Of a DNA stretch of 64,000 nucleotides, positions 28,501-35,496 are shown in pieces. Positions within the stretch are counted from its first letter, which is position 1; each line of letters begins with the position of its first letter. The stretch covers positions 101,907,321 through 101,971,320 of the forward strand of contig JAOWCC010001634.1 in assembly GCA_030867875.1 (NCBI GenBank). The letters are read 5' to 3'. A model generated the notes under the pieces. It saw only the letters and a program-made list of their open reading frames with translations. It ran no database searches and was not told the origin of the DNA. Origin of the DNA: Actinernus sp. WN-2022. Lineage: Eukaryota; Cnidaria; Anthozoa; Actiniaria; Actinernidae. Position numbers and translations under genes: made by a program.

Positions 28501-30492
28501 TATTTTCTAGAGGCAAACAAAAATTGGACCAATGAGAATAAAATGAAATTAATGATTGACGTTCATCAAAACACAACTTCTTTGTCGAGACAAAATTCTA
28601 AAAGGGCTGAGAACTGTGACTGAGAATCGCTGTAAGAAATTCAGCGGAATGATTTCGAAGACTATCGCCGAACTCAAGCCCTTTTACATGTTTGTTTTGA
28701 ATTTTCTCGGTTTAAAGTCTACGACTTGTGTAACAGCAAGAGTAACTAAGGGGGGCGTGGCTTGTTATGTATGAACTATGGAACTATGGATAGGGCCGTT
28801 TCGCATTAAAAAATACCGTTATTTGCGATGACTACAGGCGCACTAACTCAACGTTAAGTGTCATTCTGATGTAACTATTCACCAATACCAGCGAGAAGGT
28901 ACAGAATGTTAAACTACCACAATACCACACAGCGGTCAAACGTCTGCGCATGTGTCAAAAGTCTTGCAACAACAACTTATTCCAAAACAAATTCAAAGCG
29001 AGCCGGCGGCCGTCACTGTTCACAAACCCGCTTTCAAACGGCCTTCAGAACTTCTTTGGTAAATTACGAAACAATTTGGTAAACTCACAGTTTGAAGTTT
29101 GTTCAATTTCCCGTCGACTGTGAAAATAAAAAGCTTAACTTTCACGTATTTTTCTTATTTTTTGGGGGTAGAAGTTCACTGTAATATGTTTTAAGGTAAA
29201 TTTTGCGCGGGAAATTCGCGCGGCCGCCCACGCGCAGACGTTTGACCGCTGTGTGCCACAATACACGGAGTTGTTTGCCGCTGGTATTTATGAATATTTA
29301 ACATCAAGGTGAGGCTAACGTTGAGTAAATGCGTCTGCAGTGATCGCATCCAGCGGTAAATTTTGAATACAAAACTGGACTATCCAGCGTACCTTTATTC
29401 CACAAGCGGGTTAAAATCAACACAGTGTGTTTATCCCAACTTATATGAAGGAAAAGAATACTCCCTTCCCACTCTCTCTAGCACCACGTTGGTTGTTGAC
29501 GTTCCATGTGCGTGACAACTTAAAGTAGGAGCCCAGCGATCTTGCCCCTTAGAGGAAATAACGAATATACATTGTAGCTATTTAGATCGCTGGGATAAGA
29601 CCAATCACAGTGATCTAAAATAGAAAGGGAAGGGGCGGCAGAGCGGACTGTATGGATGAGATTTGATCGCATCGAGGCTTATGGATCAATTCTGGGCAGT
29701 CCTGATTTGTATTTATTGGATTTATTTAATTAACCAAGGCCCAGTACTTTTCATGCGCCGTTCTTAATTCATATTTAGGTCGACCCAAATCAACAAAGGT
29801 CCGCCGGTTGATTCAGACGCCGTTCTTAATCAGCCGTTACTAATTTTTCATTGACCACTCAGGCTTAAAGTACAGCGATGCAGACCAGGATATTGTTCCT
29901 ACATTCAGCATAGATGGCGAGGTCAGAGCGCAAATGTTCGCACTTTATAGATAGCTGTCTGCAAGTGCAACGAGAAGGCGAAGAATGCAACTCTTCTGCA
30001 TTTCATCGTGCTCCGCAGGCGAAGGAAATGACATGCACGCTTTACTTTAATTTGAATTTATTTAAATAACAATTGCATTCGTGGTTACGGCACATGGAAA
30101 GGATGGCGTATGAATCAAATGCCGTTCTACAGCCGTACTTCACGGCTGAACAACTCACGGATAACATTTGAATATCATTATCAATAATAACTTATGCATT
30201 TGGTACGGCTCATGGTTATCATGACGTTTGAATCGGACTCGACCCACAGCCGTTATTTTCGGCTGACCCAGGCGTGCCGAACGTCTGAGCCGTTCCGAAT
30301 CAAATAGGCCGTTCCAATTCGATTCAGACGCCGTTCTTTTCATGTACCCCACTCGTTTTGTTACCGGCTAATTGAAACAATTAAGAACGGTACATGAAAA
30401 GTAATGCGTTTGAACTGGGCCTAATATTACTTATGTTTTTGAATTTGCAGTTCCTCGAGATGGTTCTTGGTCATACATTAACAGGGATCTGA
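3807..30492 (+). CDS. PEF1: Peflin, penta-EF-hand calcium-binding protein (7 coding exons)
   Basis: Seven coding exons join in phase (3807-3857, 8578-8739, 9970-10097, 10294-10368, 21907-21981, 27938-28106, 30451-30492), giving about 233 residues. All junctions have GT/AG ends. Residues 1-60 are Gly/Gln/Pro/Tyr-rich, then WQWFQ leads into the penta-EF-hand core. EF1 has [12 protein letters not shown] from residue 74, EF2 [15 protein letters not shown], and EF3 [14 protein letters not shown]; the last two EF-hands are degenerate. Known peflins heterodimerise with ALG-2 (PDCD6), act at ER exit sites, and serve as CUL3-KLHL12 co-adaptors. The order [29 protein letters not shown] and GYRL matches vertebrate peflin better than sorcin or PDCD6. 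The N-terminal region is shorter than in human peflin (284 aa). Introns 4 and 5 are inflated by transposons but no exon is hit. Confidence 0.92.
4684..5069. mobile_element. 386-bp MITE with TTAA target duplications
   Basis: Inverted ends CCAAAATGAGTACTAGGAGA and its near complement lie between TTAA at 4680-4683 and TTAA at 5070-5073. More inverted similarity continues inward (GCGTTTGGGTA / TACCCAAACGC; ACAACATGGCGGCGAG / CTCGTCGCCATGTTGT). TTAA duplications are typical of piggyBac and Kolobok families. There is no coding capacity, so it is non-autonomous. Confidence 0.85.
5416..5811. mobile_element. 396-bp MITE with 9-bp target duplication
   Basis: ACTGCACAT is exactly repeated at 5407-5415 and 5812-5820, flanking inverted ends that begin TAGACTTTCTC. 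A 9-bp duplication fits Mutator-like elements. An inverted pair of the same end motif (GACTTTGAGAAAGTC) also occurs near 22089. Confidence 0.8.
6427..8226. repeat. Interrupted tandem repeat, about 130-bp unit, 5 copies
   Basis: Each unit carries AACTTGGACAG, GTATTGGGTCC, ATCACTTAGTGG, TGACGTAACGATGAC and TACATGCCCATATCTCCCTC. Two units lie at 6427-6640 and about three at 7832-8226. The array was once continuous and is split by the insertion at 6641-7831. Confidence 0.85.
6641..7831. mobile_element. 1.2-kb element with CCGTAAACAC ends and TA duplication
   Basis: It splits a 130-bp tandem array at AAGTACATG. The ends are CCGTAAACACTTGTGTATAA and its near complement, followed inward by an inverted AAGCCGCACC motif. 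TA is duplicated at both sides, as in Tc1/mariner-type insertions. No open transposase is seen. A nested palindrome lies at about 7618-7729, related to the one at 20951-21019. Confidence 0.75.
8578..8739 (+). CDS. PEF1: PEF1 coding exon 2 (Gly/Gln-rich N-terminal domain)
   Basis: Acceptor AG ends at 8577 and donor GTAAAA starts at 8740; 54 codons, phase 0 to 0. It contains repeated GGQQYG/QQYGSQQ motifs and ends with HVLWQWFQ, the entry into EF-hand 1. Confidence 0.9.
8740..9389. other. PEF1 intron 2, first part: nothing recognised
   Basis: AT-rich intronic sequence without a convincing open frame, element ends or RNA gene. Confidence 0.5.
9390..9644 (+). mobile_element. LINE 3'-end remnant (reverse transcriptase C-terminus)
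   Basis: The + strand encodes the typical end of a CR1/L2-like LINE protein, including [20 protein letters not shown] and [12 protein letters not shown] before a stop. The same LWN(x)LP and KTYLFKQ signature ends the intact LINE at 22281-25064. Upstream, the frame is broken by stops near 9432, so this is a truncated dead copy. Confidence 0.75.
9970..10097 (+). CDS. PEF1: PEF1 coding exon 3 (EF-hand 1 and start of EF-hand 2)
   Basis: Acceptor TTCATGCAG precedes GCAGTGGATC. The exon encodes the EF1 loop [12 protein letters not shown] and the helix [11 protein letters not shown], ending in phase 2 before GTTGGT. Confidence 0.93.
10294..10368 (+). CDS. PEF1: PEF1 coding exon 4 (EF-hand 2 end)
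   Basis: 75 nt between acceptor TTGTACAG and donor GTAATT, keeping phase 2. It encodes [19 protein letters not shown], the hallmark helix following EF2 in penta-EF-hand proteins. Confidence 0.93.
10461..10533. repeat. (TAG)n microsatellite, 3' tail of LINE A
   Basis: About 24 TAG units with one interruption. On the minus strand it is (CTA)n directly after AATAAAT, as expected for the microsatellite tail of the minus-strand LINE that starts at 10534. Confidence 0.9.
11190..12011. repeat. GGATCCT minisatellite array, left (about 21-bp unit)
   Basis: It starts with irregular TAGGATCCTG units and then about 25 copies of GGATCCTGGGCTATTCCTGTA with variants. The core AGGATCCT is palindromic and each unit holds a GGATCC site. 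Confidence 0.95.
12012..15120. other. Interior of the GGATCCT transposon: no gene recognised
   Basis: AT-rich, with short open frames only. The longest (12620-12994, +) has no recognisable domain. I see no DDE signature, splice-linked exon series or nested element with clear ends. Confidence 0.5.
15121..15985. repeat. GGATCCT minisatellite array, right (30-bp unit)
   Basis: Higher-order repeat built of GGATCCTATTCAGGATTATG followed by TTCCTATGTA, alternating with GGATCCTATTCAGGATCCTA followed by TTCCTACATA. The two subunits are partly inverted copies, so the array is rich in hairpins. Long open frames across it on both strands arise because the unit length is a multiple of three and contains no stop. 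Confidence 0.95.
16384..18463 (-). mobile_element. LINE B: 5'-truncated LINE inserted in LINE A
   Basis: The unit runs on the minus strand from about 18463 to a (TTG)n-type tail, seen on + as CAACAACAACAACAA at 16388-16407. Its 5' junction shares the sequence GAAATAGC with LINE A, so the exact edge is uncertain by about 15 bp. It has an open reverse transcriptase frame, suggesting recent insertion. Confidence 0.8.
16782..18463 (-). CDS. LINE B reverse transcriptase ORF (N-terminally truncated)
   Basis: About 560 residues of open frame. Visible in order are the RT finger/palm motifs [64 protein letters not shown] (motif A), [20 protein letters not shown] (motif B), LFADDSNLF (motif C, catalytic DD), and a C-terminal region ending [13 protein letters not shown]. 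No apurinic endonuclease domain remains because the copy is 5' truncated. It is most like CR1/jockey-type LINEs. It copies LINE RNA by target-primed reverse transcription in complete relatives. Confidence 0.88.
18717..19204. other. Intronic sequence, nothing recognised
   Basis: PEF1 intron 4 sequence between LINE A and the foldback element; no gene, element end or RNA is apparent. Confidence 0.5.
19205..19791. mobile_element. 587-bp foldback element with AAT duplication and an inner hairpin
   Basis: Ends TAGCAAATTTCCTCTGGTTT and complement, about 38 bp each, lie between AAT at 19202-19204 and 19792-19794. The left part also holds a second hairpin at about 19235-19367 whose arms (GTGTGGACTCTTATTTACCA and complement) are near-perfect. 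The interior repeats the phrases GTCGTTTCGCCCCCA and GACGCTGTGAAATCTAACAC. Confidence 0.8.
19793..19955. repeat. Near-perfect 163-bp palindrome
   Basis: Arms of about 65 bp (TCGCACACATTTTGCC, then TTGTCTGTACTCGTATTGAT) with a loop of about 35 bp. It abuts the foldback element at 19205-19791 and is probably a separate MITE. Confidence 0.85.
20692..20812 (+). pseudogene. Orphan first exon resembling Crypton-derived (QRICH1/ZMYM-like) proteins
   Basis: ATG at 20692 opens about 40 codons ending in phase 1 at a good donor (CAAG|GTAAAATG). It reads [20 protein letters not shown] followed by [15 protein letters not shown]. The FA-x-VSDTEI...[13 protein letters not shown] pattern resembles the start of the tyrosine-recombinase-derived DUF3504/QRICH1-type genes that are abundant in cnidarian genomes. 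I find no downstream exon in this window, so it is probably a captured or truncated exon within PEF1 intron 4. Confidence 0.5.
20951..21019. repeat. Short palindromic MITE (AACAATTATTCGCTTCAGG arms)
   Basis: An exact 30-plus-bp inverted repeat around ATTGGTGAATATCGA. The same flank (ATATACTAAAACAATTATTC) occurs at 7613, so this is a dispersed family. Confidence 0.8.
21381..21636. mobile_element. 256-bp MITE with AGAGCGGTTTTCAGTTGAGTG ends
   Basis: Inverted ends AGAGCGGTTTTCAGTTGAGT and ACTCAATTGAAATCCGCTCT flank an interior with repeated AACCAATCAGA-type and CAAACGCAAA motifs. I associate such sequences with abundant short repeats in stony corals; this is recollection, not a search result. 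Confidence 0.75.
21907..21981 (+). CDS. PEF1: PEF1 coding exon 5 (EF-hand 3)
   Basis: 75 nt after acceptor TTTCTACATAG, ending before donor GTAAGTA. It encodes [18 protein letters not shown] and GYR, with consensus calcium ligands. It lies 11.5 kb downstream of exon 4, across a transposon-filled intron. Confidence 0.92.
22122..25076. mobile_element. Inverted-repeat element hosting LINE C
   Basis: AGATTTCCTATGAGTGGGAC at 22122 is matched by the complement of the sequence ending at 25076, and both continue into GACAAACTAC and an ACAGCACGGTTAC motif. LINE C fills almost the whole interior. A 54-bp segment (ACAGCACGGTTACCGTACGG and onward) is directly repeated at 22159-22212 and 22272-22325, next to the LINE 3' end. 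Confidence 0.6.
22281..25064 (-). CDS. LINE C endonuclease-reverse transcriptase ORF2 (927 codons open)
   Basis: A nearly intact LINE protein lacking only its N-terminal start. Residues about 30-200 are an exonuclease-endonuclease-phosphatase domain ([41 protein letters not shown]: the GDFN and SDH catalytic motifs). The RT follows: [76 protein letters not shown], and the CYADDSQLY catalytic box. The C-terminus is [20 protein letters not shown] and KTYLFKQ; the last dozen residues are read into flanking sequence. The whole fits a CR1/L2-type LINE. No internal stop is present, so insertion is recent. It lies antisense to PEF1 in intron 5. Confidence 0.9.
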   Translation of the reverse strand: MCDKLRHVRNRAVAHTAAKRYAPLAKRTKAGILFRDSITAKKLELVVYDSFEYSDWIVVSGSFRMRLVVIYRPPYSSAHPVTTNNFFTEFSQYLETIIMSTDHLLITGDFNIHVDVPSDCDGQKLSDLLQSMGLQQHVNQPTHVHGHTLDLVITREVDELLDSTPKPDRFLSDHSSLLFNIKSAKPQLTRKVVSYRSIRRIDTQALKDDLSSSDLCINIPPKLDALVKCYNSTLSDLLDRHAPLKSRTITVRPVVPWYNDEIKSAKQLRRRAERKWRRTKEDSDFSLFKTLRNRATYIMNEARRSFYTNFIDENSSDQGKLFRAAKNLLLPKDELIFPNYIDNKLLVNDIGNFFIQKISRIRSDLDCIDDRNSDLVEVLDTASNGDLLFDAFDLLSESEVRELIANSAKKSCCLDPMPTRLMIESLEVLLPVIASMINTSLDSGCFPDEWKEAVVSPLLKKPGLDPAFKNLRPISNLVYVSKLTERAVFNQVHSHMTRSGLYPLLQSAYRQYHSTETALLKVTNDILMNMNSQRITLLVLLDLSAAFDTVDHAILLGRLHSKLGITGKALNWFRSYLSGRSQKVLLNGAMSDRFDLSFGVPQGSCLGPLLFVVYASKLFDVIESHLPEVHCYADDSQLYLSFKPDGTTAQEEALSAMENCIGDLRKWMFQDKLKINDDKTEFLIIGSKKILTKLNDGCHIRVGSTDVFPSSVVRNLGSWFDSHLTMSTQITKSCSASFFYLHNIRRISKYLSQDSLTTLVHAFITSRLDYCNSLLYGLPNTELSKLQRVQNAAARLITSTSRYDHITPVLYELHWLPVRFRIQFKIILITFKALAGQSPQYIRDLITIKKQPRYQLRSNNGVLLKIPSGRLLRSFGDRSFSVSAPTLWNALPQYLRNIQSLSLFKSSLKTYLFKQWETISTSLHAVR
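25077..25931. other. PEF1 intron 5 sequence, nothing recognised
   Basis: Short frames on both strands near 25490-25730 show no domain I can name. No element ends were found. Confidence 0.45.
25932..26338. mobile_element. 407-bp foldback element
   Basis: Inverted ends of about 40 bp: CTATACACGACTTTCATAAT at the left and ATTATGAAAGTCGTGTATGG at the right, continuing through GGCCGCCTC. No coding content. Confidence 0.75.
26339..26811. other. PEF1 intron 5 sequence, nothing recognised
   Basis: No gene or element could be supported in this stretch. Confidence 0.45.
26812..27329. repeat. Inverted repeat pair (GGAGGGAGGGGGCGTCT ends)
   Basis: GTATGCGGGCAGGAGGGAGG at 26812 is mirrored by CCTCCCTCCTGTATGCGGGG ending near 27329, with about 460 bp between. 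It is probably a MITE, but the duplication is unclear. Confidence 0.55.
27465..27530 (-). mobile_element. tRNA-like SINE head or tRNA pseudogene
   Basis: The minus strand has a pol III A box (TGGCCTAGTGGCTAGAGCG) and B box (GAGTTCGATTCCGG) at the right distance. The acceptor arms do not pair (GCTCTG against GTTTTC), so it is not a working tRNA gene. It is most likely the head of a SINE or a dead tRNA copy. Confidence 0.55.
27938..28106 (+). CDS. PEF1: PEF1 coding exon 6 (EF-hands 4 and 5)
   Basis: Acceptor CCTTCCAG at 27930-27937; donor GTACTT at 28107. It encodes [20 protein letters not shown] and then [22 protein letters not shown]4 is degenerate, and the LTDAFRKHD motif leads into EF5, the dimerisation hand. 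An alternative acceptor GTGTGTACAG inside it would drop about 13 residues and break phase. Confidence 0.9.
28265..28640. repeat. Imperfect inverted repeat (about 70-bp arms)
   Basis: TTTACAGCGATTCTCAGTCA at 28269 is mirrored at about 28614-28635, and TGTCTCGACGAAGGAGTCGT by its complement near 28580. An old foldback element in intron 6. Confidence 0.65.
28830..29345. mobile_element. About 515-bp foldback element with roughly 110-bp degenerate arms
   Basis: The left arm (CACAGCGGTCAAACGTCTGC at 28930) and the right arm (GCAGACGTTTGACCGCTGTG at 29234) are complementary, with further matches outward (CTCAACGTTAAG/CTAACGTTGAG). The loop is AT-rich. Confidence 0.75.
29738..30421. mobile_element. 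684-bp MITE ending next to PEF1 exon 7
   Basis: Ends GGCCCAGTACTTTTCATGCG and complement, about 40 bp each with the CCGTTCTTAATT motif. The interior repeats GCCGTTCTTAAT, ACGGCTGA and CAGACGCCGTTCTT. It lies 29 bp upstream of exon 7, so its end may supply the exon's branch point. Confidence 0.8.
30451..30492 (+). CDS. PEF1: PEF1 coding exon 7 (C-terminus)
   Basis: Acceptor GAATTTGCAG precedes 13 codons ([13 protein letters not shown]) and a TGA stop. The end of a foldback element (29738-30421) lies only 29 bp upstream, inside the polypyrimidine/branch-point zone. Confidence 0.85.
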   Translation, partial: FLEMVLGHTLTGI

Positions 30493-33400
30493 CGCGATAT
30501 TAGAGTGAACCAAGTACAAAACAGATACAACAGACAACCATGGCAATCGAAAAAACTTTATCAGTGAAATGTTCATGACACTGATTTGTAGACAAATATT
30601 TTAGAATGCGCTTGAAGAAGTCAAATTATATTTCGTATGACTCAGCAAGAAGTATGTACGGTAATTTTGCTGTGCCATAACTTTGCAATTTGATTGGTCC
30701 AGAAGGACTTAAACAATAGGAAAACCATTTCAGTGTTACAGCACGGCGTGCAGTAACCGTGCCATAAGCCATTCCCGTGACTTTCCCACTCCGGATGTGA
30801 GGGACAGAAACACAAAGTCGTAGATTATTTTAGTTGCTAAATCTTTCGACAATAATCATGATCAGTGATATATATAGCAACGCTAAAATAGCTGACTAAG
30901 AAAATCTGCAAAAGTCGGTAAGACCTCGAGGGAAAAGGGGATAGCATAATCCATATATACTGGTTTACTGGGTGATATCACATGCGAGCCTATACACGGT
31001 TAAAGAAATGTCTTAGGGTGCATTCGAATGACCGTATTCCAGAATAAGAATAGTCTCTGGAAGCAACATTTTGCACTGTAAGCAACACACGCTTTCTGAC
31101 ATGATTGTGATATTCAGGATACATGTAGTATTGTAGTAGACGTTCCGATACAAGTGATTTGTAGTGATCATTCTGTGTATTCCTATTCCGGTATACGGTC
31201 AATCGAACGGGCCCTTGGTCTATGTTCGGGAGGGAAACATTTTATTCCGATTTTTAGGTGTTTTTTTTTGCTCTACGGCAATTTTTTACGTTCATGATTT
31301 TACAGCCTTGTTGCCTAGAACTCAACCTTGTTTTCGATTTTATTATTGCATTCTACCAGAAGTCCATATCCTACCTATTATGACTGGCCGGATGACAACA
31401 TTTAAAGCTAGCAGATCAGGGACGTAGGGAGGTCCTGAAAATTGGGCGGGGGGGCAAATGATGAAATCTGGGACATTGTCATTGATGACATTTGTCAATA
31501 TCTCTTCTGGGACTGGGCAGAAGGGTCGGGGGGTAGGGGGAAACTGCCCCCCCCCCCCCCCCCCCCGCACGCCACTGTAGCGGATCGTTAAGTAATATGC
31601 CCTTGTGTCACTATTATACGTTAATGGATCCCGTATAAGAGTGTGTATTGTACATTGATTATTTTACTCTTATGATATAAACGTCCTATCATTATTCAGT
31701 TGTAGCTAGTCGAGCTAGTCTAGTGTTCGATAAAGTCGAGCAACGCCTTTTATTTAGCCTTTCCATTTCATAAAAGATGGCGTCCCTTAGAGTTTCCATC
31801 GACAGGAATTGCTGAAGATGCCCAAACTTCCCCTAGACTACTGGGCACTAATAAAGCATAGAGCTGAACATTTGTCACACTTCGAGGGCGGATGTTCACT
31901 TAGTTTAGTGGTTATCACGTTTGCTTTACTCTAGGAAGGTTATGGGTTCGACGCCCATAAACACCAAGCCATTTCTCTCTAGTGTTTCTCTTCTTGTTTA
32001 CCTGTGAGCCCTAGGTGAGTGATAACTTATCGTTTACCTGGGAACTTGTTTTCGAAATGGCTAAATAGGGTAAGATTTGTGGTTCGGGTTAGGGGTTGGG
32101 TTTGAAGTTATATATGGTTTGCACTTAATCCTCGGAGATTCAAATGACAAAGGGCATGGCGGCCATGTTGGTGTACCTAACAGAAGAAGCTAACGAATAA
32201 TCTATTGTTAACTGTACACCAACATGGCGGCTATGACGTCACGTGCAAAGGGTCTATTGGGCGATTTCTGTCATTAGGAGAGCGTCTTTCTACCCAGGCG
32301 CTTTTTTGAAAAGGGATTAGAGAGCAAAGGATCACGGGAAGTGATCACAGAATCATTCTTCCCAAGCTCCCCCAAAACTCACCAAAAGAGCCTGGGTATG
32401 AAGCAGGGGCGCCTCTCAAAACAGTATATATATCTATGTATGATGGACGAAGTCCATTCTTCCTCATTTCAAAAGGACTTTCAAATGGGATCATTAATTT
32501 ATGACGAAAATTTCGTTTCGTAGGCACTTTAAGTATAACAGTGATTTTTAACCAGCAAAAACTTCAACAACTTTGTTCTATATTAACACCAACTTATGTA
32601 TTATGGGTACATAGCAAAGCCAGCTTTATCTGAGATACTTGTACCGTTACTCGGGCATTCCAACTCTGCCTCGTCCGCCATTTTGAATTTTCTTTTAAAC
32701 TGCTGATCCCAAGGTAACGCTAGCACTGGCAACCACAGGATGACCATGAAACACCACAAACTCGTGCAACAATTGTCTTCCAAACAGTGAAAAAACACCT
32801 TGAAATGATGAATGGAAGCTCCTTTTACTGCCTATTAACAAGAAAACATGTATTGAAGTTGCTGAAATGAGAAAAAAGTGCACAGAATGAAAAAAGTTGC
32901 TCGGAGTGAAAAAGTTGCTCAGAATAAAAAAAGTTACTCGAAATCCTAATTTTATAAAAGTTGCCAAACAGTTACCGAACAACTTGTGAAAAGCCCTAAT
33001 CATTTTACATTAATTGAAACAACGAATAGAACATAATGATAATTTTAGAAAGTGACAGTTGAGTTGATTAATAGATTGGCGTGTAGTGGTCAACGGAGCA
33101 TAGCTTTCGGGTTGACAACAGAAATGCGGAACAGTCTGAATTAACAACAGTCAGAATTAACAAAATATGGTTCTCCTTGTTCTATAACAAAATAATACAC
33201 TAGGGCCAGGTTATTTTGTTATAGAACTAGGAGAACCATCTTTTATTTGTTTTATAATATAAACTTCAATGTAGACGAAGGAAATTAAGGTTACCGTAGA
33301 ACTTCGCGGCCTGTTTTCTCAAAAAAAAAAAAAAATCATTCCTTGTGAAGTTTATTAATTGTACTTTATTTCCCTGAAAAAAAAAGAAGAAAACTTCGCG

Positions 33401-33752
33401 AAATATTTGGAAAACCGTATTTCGAAGTAAAGTATTAGATAGCTTAGGCGTGTAATGGCAGCTCGCTGTAGATTTTTGCGGGAAACTACATCCGGAAAAT
33501 CCAAAAGCCCTATCAACGCATATGCATACCGCATGTTCTTTCGTGTTCACATGTTAGCAGACTGAATTAAATTCTTCGAGTTTTCATTAGAAATATTGTT
33601 TCAGCTCGGTTATGGATAAACCAAAACGGAATCCCAGTCCTTTGGATGCTCTATGACTACATCTACAGTCGGAGTTCGTGTTGGTTTGCCGCTGCGATTT
33701 CTCTTTGGCTTTGTTGTCGCTATCGCCTGATATCTCAGGTACATCGCTTGAC
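30493..33752. other. Intergenic region with small palindromes
   Basis: PEF1 3' untranslated sequence must begin here, but no unambiguous polyadenylation site was chosen. Small inverted repeats lie at 31018-31200 (ATTCGAATGACCGTATTCC / complement), 32154-32233 (CATGGCGGCCATGTTGGTGTAC / complement) and 33168-33240 (TGGTTCTCCTTGTTCTATAA / complement). A poly-C run is at 31548-31566. No gene is recognised. Confidence 0.5.
31893..31965 (+). mobile_element. tRNA-Val-like pseudogene or SINE head
   Basis: TTAGTTTAGTGGTTATCACG and GGTTATGGGTTCGACGCC match the D and T arms of eukaryotic tRNA-Val. The anticodon stem (TTTGC...AGGAA) and acceptor stem pair poorly, so a functional tRNA is unlikely. Confidence 0.55.
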
Positions 33753-34953
33753 GGATCATGTGTACTGTACGCAATGTCGGTCGACATGTCGGCCGAGGGT
33801 CCGTCGTCGTATTTGTCGATGGTCGGCCGATAGGCGGTCGAGGGTCGGCCGAGAGTCTATTCTGTATGTCTGCCGACATGCTTGATGATACACCAACAGT
33901 CGGCCCATTGACCACCGACACTCTATCGATAGTTTACCGATAGTCGGCCGAGGTGTCGGTGACTGTGACATTTTCAGCCAATGTATATGTACTTCAAAGG
34001 TTATAGAGGCCACAACTATTAATGCTTTCGTACAAAACTAACCTTTGTAAACTTAACATAGTATAAACTAGCAGCTCTATATTCCCAGCCATGCGCCTCT
34101 GCATAATACTCCAATTGGAGTGCACAGAGTATATATGAGCCTTAGAACTGAGCCCTACAGTAAAACTTTGATGCTTATTAATAAATCGTGAAAGTAGCGA
34201 CCTCAATATTTTCAAATGTTGTTTTATGTCTAATACTGGGAGCCGGCGCGGGGTTAAGAATCGACGAATTCATTGGGATAGCTCTGCCTTTTCATGTGTA
34301 TTAGTCGCGAACTTCAGTTTTAGACCCATTTATACGAATCGTTCGCGGCTTAGCTAAGCGGCGCGGCGAACTTCCTCTCGTATAAATGGCCTTATTGTTG
34401 CTACCCTATTCCAGATTCAAGGCGAAATCTCCCATTCAGATTTCAAAAAAATTGGTACCCTGTTCCAGACCAAAACGATGCGATATATAGCGATTTATAT
34501 ACGTAATCGATCTTGCGCGAGCGGATGTATAAAAGACAATAAGTCACCAAGAGATATTAAATTGTGTAAAGAGAGTACATTTTATACCGCAACAGAAAGG
34601 AATATTCCTACTTAAACTGAAACGAGTAACTTTTTATTTGAGTGAAAAAAGTATGCAGAATAGTTTAATCATAACTTAACAGCTCACCAATACCCCACCG
34701 ACATATGACCGACACCTTACTGATATACCACCGACCCACTATCAGCCGACACATAAACAGCAGGAGGGGGGAAATCGACCGATGTGTCGGCCGACTGTCG
34801 ACCGACACACGACTGACTGTCGACCGACATATCGGCCACCCCTCGACCGACCCGCGACCAACAGTCGCCCGCGGGTCGGTCGACAGTCGGCCGATATGTC
34901 GGCCAACCATCGGCCGATACGTCGGCCGACATTGCGTACAGTACACATGATCC
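33753..34953. mobile_element. 1.2-kb DNA transposon with 8-bp duplication and GTCGGCCGA arrays
   Basis: CGCTTGAC is exactly repeated at 33745-33752 and 34954-34961. The inverted ends start GGATCATGTGTACTGTACGC and continue AATGTCGG. Both subterminal zones (about 33773-33960 and 34700-34935) are packed with GTCGGCCGA and CGACCGACA variants in opposite orientation. The centre lacks any transposase. An 8-bp duplication fits hAT-like or P-like families; the exact family is not recognised. Confidence 0.85.
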
Positions 34954-34961
34954 CGCTTGAC

Positions 34962-35496
34962 AACACTTTTCTTTTCGCTAGGTTTCTTAGTTTTTGCCAT
35001 GATAGCTAGCAGTCTAACCAGATCGTTTGGTGAAACTAGCAACGCAGTACTGTATATAGGAATGTAAACCCAGGTAATACTCGAACTATTTCATTAACCG
35101 CGAATTCTTGGTTCATTCACAACAACACCAGGGGTCCTGTGTTTCATTGGTTTGTTGGGTTAACATGTTGACAAAACCTTAATGAAGTGTGAATTCTCGA
35201 AACTTGGCCAAAAGATAGATATACTATCAAGGAACCAAAGCGTATCGGGCTGTAGCGATATTTTCGTTGTCTTTTTTTTGTGTGGCTTAGTGTCATATAC
35301 TTTGGAAGATTTCCGACCTCAAACTTCAAGAAGGATTTGCATACGAACAAAGATTTTTTCTTAAATCCTCGACACACTTTTGGAGGCTGTCATCTGCTAT
35401 TTCCTTAAAAGCGTAGCGCGTATATATCATTTTAACGAGAGGTACCTGCGAAGGTCTACGGTAACCTTAACACAAAGTACCCGCGTAAAAATCTAA
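34962..35496. other. Intergenic, nothing recognised
   Basis: A minus-strand frame at about 34965-35000 starts MAKTKKPSEKK, which looks protein-like, but it does not continue in frame across the neighbouring transposon. No gene is claimed. Confidence 0.4.

Noticed and set aside
33758..33943. Proteins encoded in the GTCGGCCGA arrays
   Set aside because: Arg/Thr/Pro-rich frames come from the repeated motif on both strands.
33587..35042. A host gene split by the GTCGGCCGA transposon (MAKTKKPSEKK start and a downstream SDVPEISGDSDNKAKEK frame)
   Set aside because: The two parts are in different frames after removing the insert, and no supporting domain or splice site was found.
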